From the NCBI GenBank assembly GCA_013398955.1, contig VWPU01012750.1:186001-250000 (forward strand): a DNA stretch of 64,000 nucleotides, given 5' to 3'. Both the position numbers and the translations under genes were made by a program. Shown piece after piece: positions 1 to 10,960 of the stretch. Position 1 is the first letter of the stretch; each line of letters begins with the position of its first letter. The notes beneath the pieces were generated by a model. It ran no database searches, was not told the origin of the DNA, and saw only the letters and a program-made list of their open reading frames with translations. The DNA comes from Callaeas wilsoni. Its lineage: Eukaryota > Chordata > Aves > Passeriformes > Callaeidae.

Positions 1-1093
1 CATTAAAACGAAATTAACTCTTATGCATGCAGCAAATAAAATACTACAGAATAATAAATTACAAGTAGAGGGGATGTGTAGAGTGGCTGGTAAAATACCA
101 GGTATTTTGTGGCCTCTAATGATGCAGTGAAAAGTCAAATAATTCTGAACAATTCAGAAAGACAAAAGGTAACTGGCTTAGTAGGACCCAGCACAGAAGC
201 TAAAACTGAAAAAAATTGATGGCTGAGTGCACAGACTGTGTCTGGCACAGTGCAAGAGCCACTCTGGGACTGCAAGGCCAGGACACGCAGACAGTGCTCA
301 GTGACACAGTGCTCAAGGACTTGTACACTGCACAACGTAGCACTGAACTTTTTACAAACAAAACAGGCAGCTCTCTAGAAAAAAAAGGAAAGAACAACAA
401 AGTTAGCGGTTTCTCAGTGCACAAACTGCACAGCAAATGATCACCTCCATTAGGCTTCTCAGCTGGCACAGGGAGCCAGGTTTTCATGCCACCTGGCATA
501 AACGTGGGTTGACCTTTGTTGCACAGTTCAGCACCATGCCAGGATGAGGCATTCTGCTGCGGGCTTTTCATGTGCTCACTGACAGGAGGGAACAGGGACA
601 CACAAGCCCACTCCAAACACAAGCCTTCTTCTAAGCACATGCAGATTTCCATTCACCTCAGTTTTAAACTCTTACCTCCTACCACCACAATGTAACAACC
701 ATATATATATATAGCATACACGTACAAGCAGATGCATACCAGCATATCTGCTCATCACTTCTCCTTACCCACACAGCTCCTGGGACAACCATGCCTATTT
801 ACTCTCCTAGATTGTCTTCACAGATAAACCATCCAGCCTTATTGTCCTTGTGATAACTCTCCGTCCACTTTTTATCCAGATGCTTTTTTTCCTCAGGCAG
901 TCAACTCTCTTCTGCCAAGCTCACAGATAATACCAGTCTCTTTTCCTCCTGCCTGCTCAACTTGACTGTTGCCTTACAGACATTCATCCCATTCATCCAT
1001 CCTCCTGCATTTCCCTCACGTTCTCTCAGCCTCTCAGTTGTTCCCAAACTTTTATTTCCCAGTTTCATTCTCAGATGTAAAGTGCACTTGTAC
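1..1093. other. DPP4 intron 5 (part)
   Basis: No coding exon was found. In particular nothing resembles exon 6 (expected WRxSYTASYxIYDL), so that exon lies left of the window. A short (TA)n run sits near 702-714. A 150-codon minus-strand ORF at 200-652 has no recognisable domain. Confidence 0.6.
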
Positions 1094-4000
1094 CTTTGTA
1101 TAGCTGTATTGCAGAAGAGCAAACTTTTGGTCAGGAGACAATATAACTGTGCTTGCCTGGTACTTATCCTGTCAACAAAGGAAGGGCAAAAGAAACACAT
1201 TAAGCACTGATTCCAAAGACTACGCAGAACAAAAGATGAAATCCAATACCTTTCCCAACGTCTGCATATATTACATAGAAGTCAACATACTAATGTTGTA
1301 TTTGCCAGGATTACTGAGGATGTTCCGTTGTCAGCATTGATACACAGGATATCTCCATTATCTGTTTTGTGAAGATACTGATTTCCTAAAAGCACAAGAG
1401 AGATGACAATAAAAAGTAAGTAAAATGCTCATCAGTTACTTTTATTTTCCCTTTATGTTTTTAAGCAGGAAATAAAATTCAAAAATCTGGTCAGTGCTGT
1501 GTTTCCCAATTCTGTAATGAACGGATGCTTATAACACAAGAATGTTCACAAAATGCAGTCGTGGGGCTCACAGCATCCACCTTCTAGCATCTCTCTCCCT
1601 TGGGCCACTAGGCATACTCAAAAGGAAAAGCAGCCTGTACCTCCCTGTTCCTTGGCAGACTGATGCACAGGAAGCTGACACACCTCAGAGGGTAACATGC
1701 TTCTACCTTAAAGCACAAAATAAGTATGCTCTTCTAGCAGTAGGAGAATATAGCTTGCCATGAATCTGAGCATGTTTCTAAGGGAAACAAGGAATCAACT
1801 CTTTGAGCTATGCACCGTTCTATAATGGTACTATTAAATAATTTGACATTTTTTCAGAATACAGTAGTCACCTCAGCATGAGGTGACTGAAGGTAGTACA
1901 TTGCTGAAGGCAGTACATTTTCTTGACATTCAAGTTGTATGTATAAATGAATTACCTGAAATCCACTCCAAATTATGTGTTTTGTAACTATAGTCATTGT
2001 TCAAGTAATTCTGTAGAGTGTATGTTTTCCCTGAAGAGGTCTCTTCTGAAAGAAACAGACACAGGAGAGATTTTGATGTTGCTGCAAATTGTTCCACTCC
2101 AGCTTCTTAACCTGGCTACTAAGTGGGTTTTTGTTGCTGGTTATTAAAGAGTTTTAGCTAACCATCTCTAAAGTAGTAGCAGTGGGAAGGCAATAGAACT
2201 TTATTGTGAGGTAAATTCAGCAAGCATAAAATAAAGGAGTGTCAGCAAGATCACTCAACAAACTCATGGAAATGAAAATATCTTTTTGACAGTGACAAAA
2301 ATGACCAGAAGACCTCTGGCTCTCTTATCTCAATAAAAATGTACTCCTCAAAAGCTGAAAAGAAGTGATCTTAGTGCCTTTCTCCCCATGGTCACTCTGG
2401 GAAGTTCACTGCAGAGCCCCCACTGCTAATAGTTGCAATTGTGAATCATTTGCTTATCCTTAAACTCAAATTTCAGAAATGCCTCGAATTTAAAAAACCC
2501 TAAAAATCTGAGAAGCAGTAAAATATTCAGGGAAGGTATAATACAAAAAGAATTAATTAAACAACAAACACTTCAGGATAAGGTTATGATGAAATAATTG
2601 ACTAGATATTTACTCCTCTTTTGATATATTTTTCACCAAGGTATCTTAAAGTTTATTTTAGCAATACAATTTTGACTGGAAAATAAAGCCAAGAAACTGG
2701 GTTAGTCTGAAAAGACCAAGTGAAACTTCTGAATCTAGTTAAGCTAATGAATTTGGTCATCAGCTTCGGCACACTGCAGTCAGCTTCTGCGTAAAGTATT
2801 TCTTTCTTACTGCCTGCAGTGCACAAGCTACTTTTTCCAAAGTATGAAAAGTGACAGTAACAACAACAACAACTCAGTCTGTGAATCTTTGGGTTTTCTT
2901 CTGGAAACAAAGACTATAGATTTTAAAGTCAGGTGTGCAATTCTCTCCCTGCATCCTTCCTGCCTTTTTTTAAATGGAAACCGAAAATCTACCTTCATCT
3001 ACCTGCATCTGCTGTTTTACCTACAGGGTCCAGAAGAGAAGGATTTTTATTTCAACTGGCTAAATCAAAATAAAAGCAACTGATAAAAACACTAAAGTAC
3101 AGACGTGGTGACTGAACCAAGATGCTAATTTGCCTCTATCAATTCTGAGACCCCAGTCTTTCGGACACTTTTAAACAGACTCTCTCCTCTTTCATTGTGC
3201 TGAAGAAGAAAAAGAGAGCAAGTCCTTGGAGACACACACAGAAAAACACCTCACAAGAGTTTTTGCAGGTTATCTTTCTGCAGGTTGGATACCTGTGACA
3301 TCTAGAACATCACAGGAAGACATTGGTATCAGCTACTACAGCTTAATCCTTATTTCCAAACAATAAGAAAACTGTATCTATACAGCACAGACTGTACAAC
3401 TACTGCTGCAATAAAAGGCAAGGGACGTAACAAACAATGATTTTAGTTTAAAATGCTCAGAAAAGGTTAAAAAAATGCTTGCTCAATTCCATCTGAAATG
3501 TGACTCTAAAAAAAATTACTAGGCTGGATTTATTGCTCTTGAAGTTTCTGTGAGAATATTAACTTCTCAGGTTATTTATTTAACTGAATATTTAATTTGA
3601 TGGATTATGAACAAGAGGGTATTTAATATTCATACACAGTTGTCTAGTTGGGAATATGACTTCTTCCTAATCGAGAAAGTGTCATTTTCAATCAGAGGGG
3701 CTTCGGAAAGCAACAAAACTCTCTCTTGGACAAGGAGAAGCAATTTAAGACAGGTGGCTGATGAACAGGTTTAGGGATTTTTCCAAACTGATGAATGTTT
3801 TTCTTCCTGGTGACATACATATTTTGCTAAGGTCTCATTACTAAAATCAGGCCACTATTAAGATTTGTTGGCTATGTATAAAATTAAAATTTCATTTTCT
3901 GTCAACACCTTCCACATAGTATCTGAATATGAAAACACACGCCAAGCTGCAAGGGTATAGTCATAGAAGTTCTAGTTGAAGCATTTTCTTAAATCTACAA

Positions 4001-7000
4001 TACAGGCCATTACCAGTATATTCTTACTTATCCACAACGTGCCACTGACCAAAGATACTCAACATACATTGAATTCCAAATTTTGGTTCTTATTACAGAA
4101 TCACAGAATGAACTAGGTTGGAAAGGACCACTAAGATCATCTAGTCCAACCTATGACCTAACACCTCCTCATCAACTAAACCACGGCACTGAGTGCTGCG
4201 TCCGGTCTCTTTTCAAACACGTCCAGGGACGGTGACTCCAGCACCTCCCGGGGCAGGCGATTCCAGCGTGCACTCACTCCTTCGGTGAAGAATTTCTTTC
4301 TGACATCTGACCTATACTTCCCTTGGCGCAGCTTAAGGCTGTGTCGTCTCGTTCTGTCCATTATTGCCTGGGAGAAGAGACCCACCCCCACCCGACTACA
4401 ACCACCTTTCAGGGAGCTGTAGAGAGTGGTAAGGTCACTCCTGAGTCTCCTTTTTTCCAGGCTAAACAACTCCAGCTCCCTCAGCTGTTCTTCACAGGGC
4501 TTGTGTTCCAAGCCCTTCTCCAGCCTTGCTGCCCTCCTCTGGAGGCATTAAAGAATCTCTTATTTTTCAGATTCCATTTGAAAAGAAGGGTCAAACAGGT
4601 TTATTTTGACAAAATAAAGTAATTGCTGACATTCAAGAGCATTTTATTGGCTTTCAAGATTGTATTCAGGTCAACGGATGTTCATATTTTAGCAAAACTG
4701 CTTTCACTCTTAGGCTCCTCAGAGAGGCTGCAAAGACTGAATTTTCTTGTTATTTTTCTTTTTCGACAATTCCACATAGAGACTTCTTTTTCCAAACTCC
4801 AAATGACTAGCTTCCAATGCTCAGTATTGGCGCCAGTTCTGTTTAATAATCTTTGTCGATGCTTTGGACGAGGGGATTGAGTGCATCCTCATTTAGTTCG
4901 CAGACGACAGCAAGTTGGGCAGGAGTGCTGCTCTGCTGCAGGGCAGGCGGGCTCCGCAGAGGTATCTGGATAGGCTGGATTGATGGGCCGAGGCCAACTG
5001 CCTGAGGCTCAGCAAGTGCCTGTCCTACATGTGGGTTACAACAACCCCAGGCAGCGCCACAGGCTGGAAAGCTGCCCCGCGGAAAAGGATCTGGGGGTGC
5101 TGCTAACACCAGGCTGAACACCAGCCAGTGTGTGCCCAGACGGCCATGAAGGCCAATGGCATCCTGGCCTGTATCTGGAATAATGTGGCCAGCAGGAACA
5201 GGGCAGTGATTGTCCCCCTGTACTTGGCACAGGAGAGGCCACACCTCAAGTGCTCTGTCCAGTTCTGGGCCTCTCAATTCCAGACAGACATGGAGGTGCT
5301 GGAATGTGTCCAGAGAAGCACAAGTCCTATGAGGAGTGGCTGAGGGAGCTGGGGGTGTTCAGCCTGGAGAAGAGGAGGCTCAAGGGGAACAGTATTGCTT
5401 TCTACAACTACCTGAGAGGACGCTGTAGCCAGGTGGGGGTCGAGCTCTTCTGCCAGGCAGATAGTGACTGGACAAGAGGAAATAGCATCAAGCTGTGCCA
5501 GAGAAGGAGTTCCCAGAAAAGTGGTGGAGTCACCATACCTGCAAATGTTTAAGAGATGACTGGATGTGCTATGGTTTAGTTGATAAAGTGGTGCTCGATC
5601 AAAGGTTGGACCTGATGATCTTGGAGGATTTTCCCAATCTTAATGATTCTACAATTCATCTCTATCCTGGTAGTACACCTATATTTTCACTGTCATAATG
5701 ATATAATGGAAATATGTGCATCATAATACTCCTGTTACAACAGCAAAAGCATAAGTAAGTCCTTCTGCAAAGAAGGCTCTTAACCTTTTACGTAAGTAGT
5801 ACTCATACAAAGTTGATAAACAATTCAGTTTGAATTTTGGAATTTCCTATTAATATGCCACCCTCTCTTAAGAGAAAAATTGAGTTGGTTTCTGTAGGTG
5901 TGAGGTGTTCACATTGTTTAACCCCAGCTGATAACTAAGTACCACCCGCTTCCTTCCTCCCTTGCCCTCAGTGGAGATGGGGAGGAGAATCAGGAAAAGA
6001 TAAACCCATAGGCTGAGATAAGAACAGTTAATGATTGAAATAAAACTAAATATAATACTCCTAATAACAGTAATAATATTTGTAATGAAAAGGAGAGTGA
6101 GAGGAATAAAACCCAAGAAAGACAAGTGACGCAAAATGCATTTGCTCACCACCCACTGACCAATGTTCAGCCTGCCCAGGCAGCATTCGGCACCTCGCAG
6201 CCAACCCCCCAGTATATATGAGCAGGAAATTCTACGTTATGAAATATTCCTTTGGCCAGATCGGGTCAGCTGTCCTGGCCACGCTCCCTCCCAGCTCCTT
6301 GTGCATCTCTCTTCTGGCAGAACCTGGGAAACTGGTGCCCATGACTTAAGAGTAAGTACTACTTAGCAACAACCAAAACATCAGCGTGTTATCAACATTA
6401 TTCTCATACTGAATCCAAAATGGAGCACTGGACCAGCTAAGGAAGAAAATTACCTGATTGCCAGCCAAAACTAGGACATGGGTAAAGCAAACAAGAAGTT
6501 AACTATTATGTAATGTTTATAATATGACATATCACCATACCAAAACCGAACCATGTTGACAAATTACTTTTGGTATATGTATTGGTTATTCTCCAGTGTC
6601 AAGGTGCATTTTCCTAATTTCCATGTGTAATTTAAAAAAAATAAGGCACAAGAAATTAACTGACTTTAAACCATGTAAAACTATAAAAGCAGTAATATTG
6701 CAAGCTTTACTATATGTTCACCACTACCGAGAGAGACTGGAAAAACCACAAAAAGGGAAAGACAAGTGCAAGCATGATGCTCAGTAATAACGAGAAAGGG
6801 ATAGAGAAATTATAAAAATCACAAAAGGTGAACAGTTATTGCCACTTTAAAGTCACAGCACAATAAGAGCAAGAACGATCTGCAACCAAAGCATGTAATT
6901 TAGGAGCAGTGGGAGAGATGCAAGGGAATCCCAGCTGATTCTGTGGTCAGAAAACTAAGAGACATTTCAGGCTAGCTTTTCCAAACCTGCTGTTCCTCCA

Positions 7001-10000
7001 TTTCTTTTCCAACATCTGTAAAAGAGTACTCTAACTCTTCCCCCCTCCTGTATACTCCAGCCCCCGGTTACTATGTGACAGTTAGAGCACTGAAGCAGAT
7101 TTCCAGCAAAAAAGTAGGTAAAAGCTACTTTACTGGCTCAGGCCAAAGGTTCACTTCATCCAGAATTCTACCCAATACCCAGGAACTGATACAGGACATT
7201 CAGGAGAGACCACAACCAAGGAGTGAGTGCTGCAACACCTCCTGGAGCACTTCATCCAAGAGAACTCCCCTCCCTGGAGGGATTTAATCATTAACTTGGT
7301 AATCAATAGCTCTGGAATCCCTCTCAAATGTACCCCATCTCATGCAGAGAAAGGATATAAGAATAGCAGAAGTGTTCTACAGATGGCAATCCACTGTTGA
7401 TAATGGGGTTTTATAGTATATTACTCAATACTTGAATTAAGGCAGATAACCGAGTTAAATGACAGTTACAGAAGTCAAGGACATGTAGCAGGAAAACACT
7501 TGCAATCCCTATCTTTTCAGACTCACACAGAACACTCAGGCACCTTAAGGTCATTAAATTTCCCAGGACCTGCAGTGCTCTTCCAGGCTCTCCTAGGCAC
7601 AATTCTATCAAAAGACCACAAAAGCACACCCATAAAATCATCTAATCATGATGGTGATGATCCTTCCAATTTAGTGAATATCTCCACCTTGGAAAATTAA
7701 ACCTGTGGGTGAAGAAACATGGTTTGTGGACAGACAGCTGTATGGGACCCTCGCTCTGAGGCTGTGACTTGCTTATGGCAGCAGAATTAATAGTAAATAC
7801 TGCACTGTCTCCTTCTCAGCATTGGCTGCTCATCCTCCCACTTCTGGCCTTCCTGCCTAGCTGTAACAAGACCTGCATTAGATAAGTGGTAAAGGTATAT
7901 ATGGACATGGGATTTTTCAATCTGCCTTTTGCATGGAAGGTTACAGAAGAAAATAACCTGTGAGAAGTGTAAGTAAATTGGTGAATCATGAACACAGACC
8001 AAAATTGATTTATAAAATTGTCATGCTTTAAGGGTAACCACTTGTTACTGTAGTCACCTGTTGGATGGCTCCTCAAAGCACAACAATGCTTTAATCAACA
8101 GACTTCAAATACAAGCCCCAAGGCTGTTTTGAAATTAAACTGTTTGATGCAAGTAGCCCCATGTGGTTATTAAATATAAAATGAAGTGTCAAAATAGGCA
8201 GTGGGTCTAAATGAAATATAGAATTTTGTACAGAGTTCTGGCAGCAGACCCTCAAAGTAAATGGCTTCAGCCCTAATTAGGGAACCACTCTGCAAATTTA
8301 AGTCCGCACTATTTGTCCATGCTAAGTGTCTTCAAGAGAAGAAGCAGAAGTTCCCCTTGCAAGGCGTACAGGCCAGCCAACAAGCCAGAACGCTGCTGGA
8401 GGGGCAAAATTTCACTACCTTTCACTGCACTGGAGACCATTTAACAAACTAATTATGTGCTGCATGAATACTGAGCTTATGAAATGAAAGTACATTGAGA
8501 AGCACGGCAGGGAAAACAGCTGCAGATCAAAGGTAAGAAATCCAAACTCAGAATTAACTGTTTATATCAATAATTGTCATATTCACTCCCTGCACAATGC
8601 TTGAACCATTGGGATGAAATAAAAACTATTTGACTGCAATTACAAAGATTTTTATCAGAGCAGACTTTGATTTCCCAGTCACAGTCATATGAGCTGCTCC
8701 TTCCCAAAGCAATTTTGCCACTTTCATTTTGTACTCAATCACCTGCATGACCCAAGAGGCATCCCTAGCTGACTATCCTGTCCTGTGGTTGTTCATAAAA
8801 GACAAATAATCAAACTAGTGATTAACTGCTCCAACCTATAAATTACAACTTTATGAGTACACCAGCTGTACACTTTCAGCCACCAGAAAACATCTGTTTA
8901 GCACCCTGCAGTCAAAAATTCAAAAGAACTCTGCAGTTCCCAAATTATAATGGTCAGAGTTGTTCAGATGTTACTGCTGGCCGGAGTTGCGAAGAGACAA
9001 GAATTCCAGTTTTTGAACTGGGACCACTCCATCTCAACCCTTACTTTACCCAGAGGGACTTACTGAACTACCTGGGCGTGTTCTCTATGCCTTAATTTGA
9101 ACCAACCGTAAAAAGTCTGACACGCTGCTCTACTCTTCTACAACCAAAAGGACGCAAGCCAAGGCTGACAGCACGGTGGTATTCTGTGCATCATAGAACA
9201 GAAATGCCTCTTTGAAGTAAAATGAATTTACTATGTAACTGAATGACTGATCTTGAATTGCAGCCACTTCTAGAGCGAAAGAATTCCTATGCTACAATTT
9301 ATGAAAGAAGAAAGCCCACTTTATTTACAGTAAGACAGCACTGGCATCAAGATAGACAAGTACTAACTCTTCAGCGGAGTTCAGGCCTGCATACTGAATT
9401 CTTTCACTAGGTGTTACGCCTGCACACATCCATCTGATAAGTTATCACGACCCTTTGCTCTTCCCCATTTGTGAAATTCAGAGTATTTTTTGTCACCTCA
9501 AAAAGCTGCTCAAAAATAAGAGAAAATAGACTCAGCATCCACTGATGGAAGTTTTAGCCTAGAAACCATGTAACTCAGATATCTGGACTTTGAAAATCCA
9601 GTTTTGAATGACTGTGATATTGACATTAATACAGCTATTTAATGTAAATTATGGCACATGACCATCAGTGACATAAGCTCCGCCTCTTTAACTGACACAA
9701 CAAAACCCCCAGAACTTTGTGTGTACATAAGCAATTTCTGAACACATCATCAAGATGAGCATACACATCTTCACTCTCTTTGGGGTGCACTTCTCGGACC
9801 TAGGTCTAGCCTAGAAAACACTGCCTCAGAGTTTGCCATGCTGATTGTACATACCAGGACTGCTCAGCTGTTAATCGTGAGAACACAAACCGAGAGCAGC
9901 TCTGTCCCACCAGCTGGAAGCAGTGCGTTGCTTCATCAGGATTTAATGCTGTTTCACATTAACAACTAGAGCTACAAGGGCAACCTGGAAAGTGCTAACT

Positions 10001-10624
10001 GGTCAGAGTCCAAAAACACATTCCGAATCTTCCTCTACTTTTCTGACCTCTGTAACTCTGCTGTTTACGTAATTTCACTCAACGGTGTTAACAAAAGTTG
10101 TGCAAACAAAGCAAATTAGAGGGAATATAATCTTTTCAATACACAGTAGAAAAATGAGTAACTGGCATTTTACTGCTGGTTCGAGAGCCTTTGGCCACAA
10201 TAAGAACACAAAATGCTGAAAACGACAATGCTTCTAATTATTACCAGCGCATACAGGAAAATTAAGAGACTTTTTAACTGTTCCCGCGCCCTTCACCCTC
10301 CCTGGCGAGACGGCCGTACCTCCCGGTTTCCAGGACCCAGCAGCTCCAGCCCTGCGGTCCCCGTTCCCCGAGGCACAAACTTTCCGCACAACTTTCCCCC
10401 GCGGCCGCGGCCGCAGCGAGCCCCCGCCGCCCTCCCCTCGCGGCCGCGCCGCGCACTTACTGCGGGTGAGCAGCACCACGGGCACCGTGATGGCCACGAC
10501 AACGACGGCGACCCCCAAGATGCCCAGCAGCCACTTCAGGAAGGTCTGCAAGGGAAGTCCCGTCAGACGCCGGCGGCGCGGCCCTGCCCGCGCTGCCGCC
10601 CACCCTCCCCTCACGCACCGGCAT
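1..10624 (-). CDS. DPP4: DPP4, dipeptidyl peptidase 4, 5' part (exons 1-5), runs off left edge
   Basis: Type II membrane serine protease that removes N-terminal X-Pro or X-Ala dipeptides, including from GLP-1 and GLP-2 encoded by the neighbouring gene. Only the N-terminal ~117 residues lie here, spliced from 10619-10624, 10461-10545, 1956-2045, 1291-1385 and 1094-1168. All introns are GT-AG and the phases join without a break. Visible parts are a two-residue N-terminus, a transmembrane helix (about residues 7-28), a short stalk, and the first strands of the beta-propeller (motifs [36 protein letters not shown]). Two N-glycosylation sequons (NGT, NTT) match those near human residues 85 and 92. 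The stalk is four residues shorter than in human DPP4. The catalytic domain lies beyond the window. Identity is clear from the sequence and from synteny with GCG and FAP. Confidence 0.95.
1094..1168 (-). CDS. DPP4: DPP4 exon 5
   Basis: 75 bases, acceptor TTGACAG, donor GTACAA. Codes [20 protein letters not shown] then YSYTK; human has ISPDGQFILLEYNYVK here. Exactly 25 codons in phase 0, the same size as FAP exon 5. The pyrimidine tract before the acceptor is modest, but frame, length and similarity all agree. Confidence 0.9.
1291..1385 (-). CDS. DPP4: DPP4 exon 4
   Basis: 95 bases, acceptor TTTTAG, donor GTATGT. Codes [20 protein letters not shown] followed by [11 protein letters not shown], matching human HEYLYKQENNILVFNAEYGN. 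Contains sequons NGT and NTT. Same length and phase as FAP exon 4 at 62528-62622. Confidence 0.95.
1956..2045 (-). CDS. DPP4: DPP4 exon 3 (stalk and start of propeller)
   Basis: 90 bases, acceptor TTTCTTTCAG, donor GTAATT. Codes [18 protein letters not shown] then [16 protein letters not shown] and WIS are the human landmarks. The stalk before KTYTL is four residues shorter than in human DPP4. It ends with a single G that completes Gly with GA of exon 4. Confidence 0.93.
4096..4548 (-). mobile_element. CR1 LINE fragment, 3' end
   Basis: Truncated copy of the avian CR1 non-LTR retrotransposon, inserted in reverse. The minus-strand translation at 4176-4511 has the C-terminal CR1 ORF2 motifs [23 protein letters not shown] and [17 protein letters not shown]. 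The 3' tail ends with the typical CR1 phrase (TTGGAC..GATGATCTTAGTGGTCC-like) near 4096. The frame is open over about 110 codons, but this is only the tail and has no activity on its own. Confidence 0.88.
4820..5652 (+). mobile_element. CR1 LINE fragment, reverse-transcriptase C-terminus and 3' end
   Basis: Plus-strand CR1 copy of about 830 bases. It opens with text for the end of the RT domain (around GATGCTTTGGACGAGGGGAT), passes the [13 protein letters not shown] motif (5350-5390) and ends at GGACCTGATGATCTTGGAGG near 5610-5630. Frameshifts and stops break the ORF, so it is a dead copy. It lies opposite in orientation to the neighbouring CR1 at 4096-4548. Confidence 0.88.
5899..6478 (-). 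mobile_element. Solo LTR of an avian endogenous retrovirus (ERVL-type)
   Basis: On the minus strand it starts TGTCCTAGTTTTGGCTGG (ending at 6478) and runs to the phrase CAGCTGGGGTTAAAC near 5917-5930, both typical of a common avian ERV LTR. No gag, pol or env remains beside it, so it is a solo LTR formed by recombination. The left edge is uncertain by about 10 bases, and I could not find a clean target-site duplication. The ERVL label is from memory of avian repeats. Confidence 0.7.
10461..10545 (-). CDS. DPP4: DPP4 exon 2 (transmembrane anchor)
   Basis: 85 bases between acceptor CTTGCAG and donor GTAAGT. Codes the signal-anchor helix ending in [10 protein letters not shown], nearly identical to human [10 protein letters not shown]. 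It ends in phase 1; its last base A joins AA of exon 3 to make Lys31. It sits inside the CpG island. Confidence 0.95.
10619..10624 (-). CDS. DPP4: DPP4 exon 1, coding part (start codon)
   Basis: Contains ATG CCG followed at once by a GTGCGT splice donor (10613-10618). Joined to exon 2 it gives [10 protein letters not shown], which aligns without gaps to human MKTPWKVLLG. Only two codons are coded here, so the exon is mostly 5' UTR, with its upstream limit not visible. The start is chosen because it gives the human N-terminal length exactly. Confidence 0.85.
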
Positions 10625-10671
10625 CGCGCAGCGGGGCGGGCGGGCGCAGCTCCGCCGAGAGAGCCGGGCGC

Positions 10672-10759
10672 GCTGTGCCTGCGCTGTGCCCCCGCTGTGC
10701 CCCCGCTGTGCCTCCGCTGTGCCCCCGCTGTGCCTCCGCTGTGCCGCCGCTGTGCCCCC
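10672..10759. repeat. 8 x 11-base tandem repeat in DPP4 5' region
   Basis: Eight head-to-tail copies of GCTGTGCCNNC with no spacer, starting 48 bases upstream of the DPP4 ATG. On the DPP4 sense strand each unit reads G-rich (GGGGGCACAGC and variants), with repeated runs of 4-5 G that could form a G-quadruplex. It lies in the core promoter or 5' UTR and could vary in copy number. Confidence 0.93.
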
Positions 10760-10960
10760 GCTTGCGCCCGCGGGGCTCTCCTCGCGAGCCGCGCCTGGGC
10801 GGGGGCTGGGGCTGGGGCGGCCGCCTTGGGAGCGGCAGGCGCTCGGGGTTGTGCAAGATCGCGGCTTTCTGCTGGCTCGGCGGTTTCCCCGTCAGTTCAC
10901 ACCCCGGGAGCGCGGTGACACAGCTGCTCGCGGCAGAGGAGGGACTTGGGACACCGGTGG

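Larger units (their letters stand above)
2046..10460. other. DPP4 intron 2
   Basis: 8.4-kb intron between the stalk exon and the transmembrane exon. It holds a minus-strand CR1 (4096-4548), a plus-strand CR1 (4820-5652) and a solo LTR (about 5899-6478). The rest (2046-4095, 6479-10280) shows neither genes nor recognisable repeats; ORFs there are short and lack homology. Confidence 0.8.
10280..10960. promoter_or_regulatory. DPP4: DPP4 CpG island and TATA-less promoter
   Basis: GC-rich, CpG-rich block in an otherwise AT-rich window, covering DPP4 exons 1-2 and the bases just upstream. GC boxes (GGGCGG type) lie at about 10632-10645, next to the start codon. No TATA box is seen. This agrees with the known TATA-less GC-rich promoter of mammalian DPP4. 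The transcription start cannot be fixed from sequence alone. Confidence 0.75.

Noticed and set aside
200..652. 150-codon minus-strand ORF in DPP4 intron 5
   Set aside because: Low-complexity, Cys/Leu/Ser-rich translation without a domain; no fitting splice sites or homology; within an intron of the same-strand gene.
4176..4511. Open 111-codon ORF as a host gene
   Set aside because: Its translation is the CR1 ORF2 tail, part of a truncated LINE.
10234..10614. 126-codon minus-strand ORF containing the DPP4 membrane helix
   Set aside because: It reads through both splice sites of exon 2. The real protein joins 10619-10624 to 10461-10545 and leaves at the GTAAGT donor.
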